7,484 nt of DNA from Deltaproteobacteria bacterium (lineage in GTDB: Bacteria; Desulfobacterota; BSN033; UBA1163): positions 1 to 7,484 of the forward strand of contig VGRU01000185.1 of NCBI GenBank assembly GCA_016875255.1. Direction: 5' to 3'. Positions 5,805 to 7,484 of the stretch are shown here, piece by piece; within the stretch, counting starts at the first letter, position 1; the number at the start of each line of letters is the position of its first letter. Made by a program: the position numbers and the translations under genes. Under the pieces are notes generated by a model. The model did not search any database and had not been told where the DNA came from. It was given only the letters and a program-made list of their open reading frames with translations.

Positions 5805-6947
5805 TCAGAGTCCCAATCCGCCGGCGATCACCAGATGTTGAATCTCAGAAGTTCCCTCCGGGATCTTGCTCAGCCTCCCATCACAGAGATACCTCTGAGC
5901 CGGATTGTCCATCCTCAGTCCCGAATTCTTCTGGATGGTCATTGCCTTCTGAACAATGCTCTGGACCGATTCACTGCAGAAGAGTTTGACGATGGAGGCA
6001 TCTTTCATCGAAGCAAGGCCCTGATCAAAAAGCCAGGCGCCCCGAAAGGTCATATATCGCATGGCCTCAAGCGATGTCGCCATCTCCGCCAGGGTGAACC
6101 GAATCGCCTGTGATTTTGAGAGGAGTTGGCCCTGTCTCTTGGTTTTTTTTACATAAGAGAGGATGGCCTCGAATGCGGCCTGGCCGACCCCTGTGCTTCT
6201 GGCCCCATAGGTGAGCCTTCCCGATTTAAGAGTCTCTTCCAGTTGCCCCAACCCTCCTCCCTCCTGTTCTCCAAGCATCCTCTCTTTCGGAACATAACAG
6301 TCGTCAAAGGCAAGCTCAGCGGTATCCGAAGAATGGTTCCCGAGTTTTTTCAATTTTTTAATCACAGAGAATCCCGGATCATCACGCTCCACGACAAAAA
6401 GATTGATGCCAATTCCCCGTTTTGCAGGGTTGGTGTAGGCGGCCACGGTCACAAAATCACAGATCGTTCCATTGGTGATAAAGGTCTTTAAACCATTGAG
6501 CCGGTAACCTCCTCCCTGTCTCGAGGCTGTGGTCCTAATTCCGGAGGCATCCGAACCCGCATCGGGTTCGGTCAGGGCAAAGGCGCCGATCTTCTCCCCG
6601 CGCACTGCAGGAGAAAGATAGCTCCGTTTCAGTTCTTCAGACCCGTAATGGAGAATGGGGTCTGTGGCCAAACCTCCCTGAACCATGATGCCTGCGCCGA
6701 TGCCCACACAGATCCGGTTCAATTCCTCGACAGCAATACACTCCGAGACTTTGTTTAGACCCGGGCCACCATATTCCCTGGGACAACGCAGGCAGAGGAG
6801 ATGCTCCGTGCCCAGGATCCGAAAGAGTTGAACCGGAAAGGTCTCTTTTCGTTCATACTCCTCCACCAGAGGGCTGACCTCCCTCTCATAAATTTCTCGG
6901 ACCTTCTTCTGGAAGGTTTTCTGTTCTTCATTCAGTTCATAGAGCAT
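5805..6947 (-). CDS. Acyl-CoA dehydrogenase family protein with catalytic glutamate; probable catalytic subunit
   Basis: The product is 380 aa, the standard ACAD length, oxidising an acyl-CoA to the 2-enoyl-CoA with FAD and passing electrons to electron-transfer flavoprotein. It shows [11 protein letters not shown] at the start, [10 protein letters not shown] (56-65), the flavin loop LTEPDAGSD (125-133), KTFITNG (154-160) and the C-terminal IPEGTSEIQ with the catalytic base Glu364. However, residues that normally complete the FAD site of the adjacent subunit are lost. The Arg and Phe of RxxFG are Thr269 and Gln272 (KKTKRQG), and QxxGG is Thr337 with Lys340-Asn341 (TIQKNSG), in an otherwise gap-free alignment with its neighbour. 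This implies dependence on the next gene product. The start ATG has AAAGGAGG 11 bases upstream (6959-6966). Substrate is unknown; similarity to short-chain, glutaryl or alicyclic acyl-CoA dehydrogenases cannot be resolved by eye. Confidence 0.92.
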   Translation of the reverse strand: MLYELNEEQKTFQKKVREIYEREVSPLVEEYERKETFPVQLFRILGTEHLLCLRCPREYGGPGLNKVSECIAVEELNRICVGIGAGIMVQGGLATDPILHYGSEELKRSYLSPAVRGEKIGAFALTEPDAGSDASGIRTTASRQGGGYRLNGLKTFITNGTICDFVTVAAYTNPAKRGIGINLFVVERDDPGFSVIKKLKKLGNHSSDTAELAFDDCYVPKERMLGEQEGGGLGQLEETLKSGRLTYGARSTGVGQAAFEAILSYVKKTKRQGQLLSKSQAIRFTLAEMATSLEAMRYMTFRGAWLFDQGLASMKDASIVKLFCSESVQSIVQKAMTIQKNSGLRMDNPAQRYLCDGRLSKIPEGTSEIQHLVIAGGLGL

Positions 6948-7004
6948 GGTTTCCGCTTCCTCCTTTGCCGATCACTGCTTAATAATAAACTAAAAATTGA
7001 ATTT

Positions 7005-7101
7005 ACATCTCCTGTTAAATCTCCCCTTGCCCCTCTTTTACAAAGAGGGGTAATTCCTCCCTTAGGAAAAGGGAGGGTAGGAGGGATTTTAACAAAGATG
7101 T
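7005..7101. repeat. Palindromic intergenic repeat element with two GC-rich hairpins (about 97 bp)
   Basis: Outer inverted pairs are ACATCT (7005-7010) with AGATGT (7096-7101) and TGTTAAA (7013-7019) with TTTAACA (7088-7094). Inside are CCCCTCTTT-TAC-AAAGAGGGG (7030-7050, 9-bp stem) and CCTCCCTT-AGGAA-AAGGGAGG (7056-7076, 8-bp stem). The CTCCCC...GGGGAG layout with an AAAT/ATTT border is a type of intergenic repeat I have seen in many unrelated bacterial genomes. It fills the middle of the 191-base gap between the upstream crotonase and the first ACAD gene. No convincing promoter was seen there; TATTAT on the minus strand (about 6982-6987) lacks a matching -35. Confidence 0.7.
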
Positions 7102-7138
7102 TACTACCATTATGAGAACTTTAATGAAACTCTCCTTC

Positions 7139-7484
7139 TTATTTGCCCCGATATTGTGGTTTTCTTTTTTCAATAAAGGCGCGCGCCCCTTCTTTCATAT
7201 CTTCCGTGGCCGTCAGATTGGCCCACAGCTCGGTCTCCAACTCCAACCCTTGCTGGATCGAAAGGTCTCTTGCCCGATTGATCACTTTCTTTCCTGCAGC
7301 CACCCCCAATGGGCCTTTTCCAATCATTCTTTCGACAAGGTCGAGAGCGGCCTCCAAACTCTTTCCTGCCGGGACGACCTTCTCGATCAATCCGAGCGAG
7401 AGCGCCTCTGCTGCGCTGATGATCTCTCCGGTAAAGACGAGTTCTTTCAGTTTGCCCAGAGGGAGATGATATAAGGAACGGGCA
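7139..7484 (-). CDS. Enoyl-CoA hydratase/isomerase family protein, C-terminal part
   Basis: The gene enters from beyond base 7484; 114 codons plus the stop are visible. The open frame runs through the whole visible stretch, so a TTG at 7390 is not a start. Readable family features are LKELVFTGEIISAAEALSLG (the TGxxxxAxEAxxxGL helix-turn region), then LIEKVVPAG. These are followed by the helical C-terminal tail ending in EGARAFIEKRKPQYRGK, which matches the EGxxAFxEKRxPxF ending of crotonases such as crotonyl-CoA hydratases. The oxyanion loops and catalytic residues are outside the window, so hydratase versus isomerase cannot be decided. By position and C-terminal similarity it is the better candidate for the hydration step of the pathway, since the crotonase at 248-1051 lacks both hydratase glutamates. 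Confidence 0.88.
   Translation of the reverse strand, partial: ARSLYHLPLGKLKELVFTGEIISAAEALSLGLIEKVVPAGKSLEAALDLVERMIGKGPLGVAAGKKVINRARDLSIQQGLELETELWANLTATEDMKEGARAFIEKRKPQYRGK

Noticed and set aside
7388..7390. TTG start giving an 83-residue protein for the upstream crotonase
   Set aside because: The frame stays open to the window edge and the upstream residues match crotonase sequence, so this is an internal codon of a truncated gene.

Overview
This window looks like part of an anaerobic acyl-CoA degradation (beta-oxidation type) locus. Every gene is on the minus strand, so transcription runs from high to low coordinates. The likely host is an anaerobic bacterium of the Desulfobacterota ('deltaproteobacterial') type. 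This assignment rests on three things: an oxygen-sensitive 4-hydroxybutyryl-CoA-dehydratase-type [4Fe-4S] flavoenzyme, redundant acyl-CoA catabolic genes, and small palindromic intergenic repeats of a kind I associate with that group. The taxon is an inference; no phylogenetic marker is present.

Layout in order of transcription: (1) the C-terminal part of an enoyl-CoA hydratase (7139-7484, running off the window); (2) two adjacent acyl-CoA dehydrogenase (ACAD) family genes (5805-6947 and 4597-5721); (3) a 3-hydroxyacyl-CoA dehydrogenase (3429-4316); (4) a promoter with an overlapping palindromic operator (3354-3400) driving a TetR regulator (2674-3294); (5) a 4-hydroxybutyryl-CoA dehydratase/vinylacetyl-CoA isomerase family gene (1199-2677) coupled to the regulator by an ATGA overlap; (6) a crotonase that resembles a delta3,delta2-enoyl-CoA isomerase more than a hydratase (248-1051); (7) the first 25 codons of a thiolase (1-75).

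Together the genes supply every step of an acyl-CoA to acetyl-CoA route: dehydrogenation (ACAD pair), hydration (upstream crotonase), 3-hydroxy oxidation, thiolysis, and double-bond or 4-hydroxy processing by the dehydratase and isomerase. One consistent reading is conversion of a 4-hydroxyacyl-CoA or 3-enoyl-CoA to a 2-enoyl-CoA and on to acetyl-CoA. The real substrate cannot be read from the sequence.

The most notable observation is that the two ACADs look like complementary half-enzymes. The first keeps the catalytic Glu and its own FAD loop but has lost the residues that normally complete a partner subunit's FAD site. The second has lost the catalytic Glu and its own FAD loop but keeps exactly those partner-completing residues. 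This is the pattern expected of an obligate heteromer, like the mycobacterial alpha2beta2 ACADs. Four of the gaps between genes also hold a palindromic, fold-back repeat element, each of different sequence, and a 7-bp tandem repeat sits between the two ACAD genes. No gap exceeds 300 bases, and I saw no tRNA, rRNA, CRISPR array or transposase gene.
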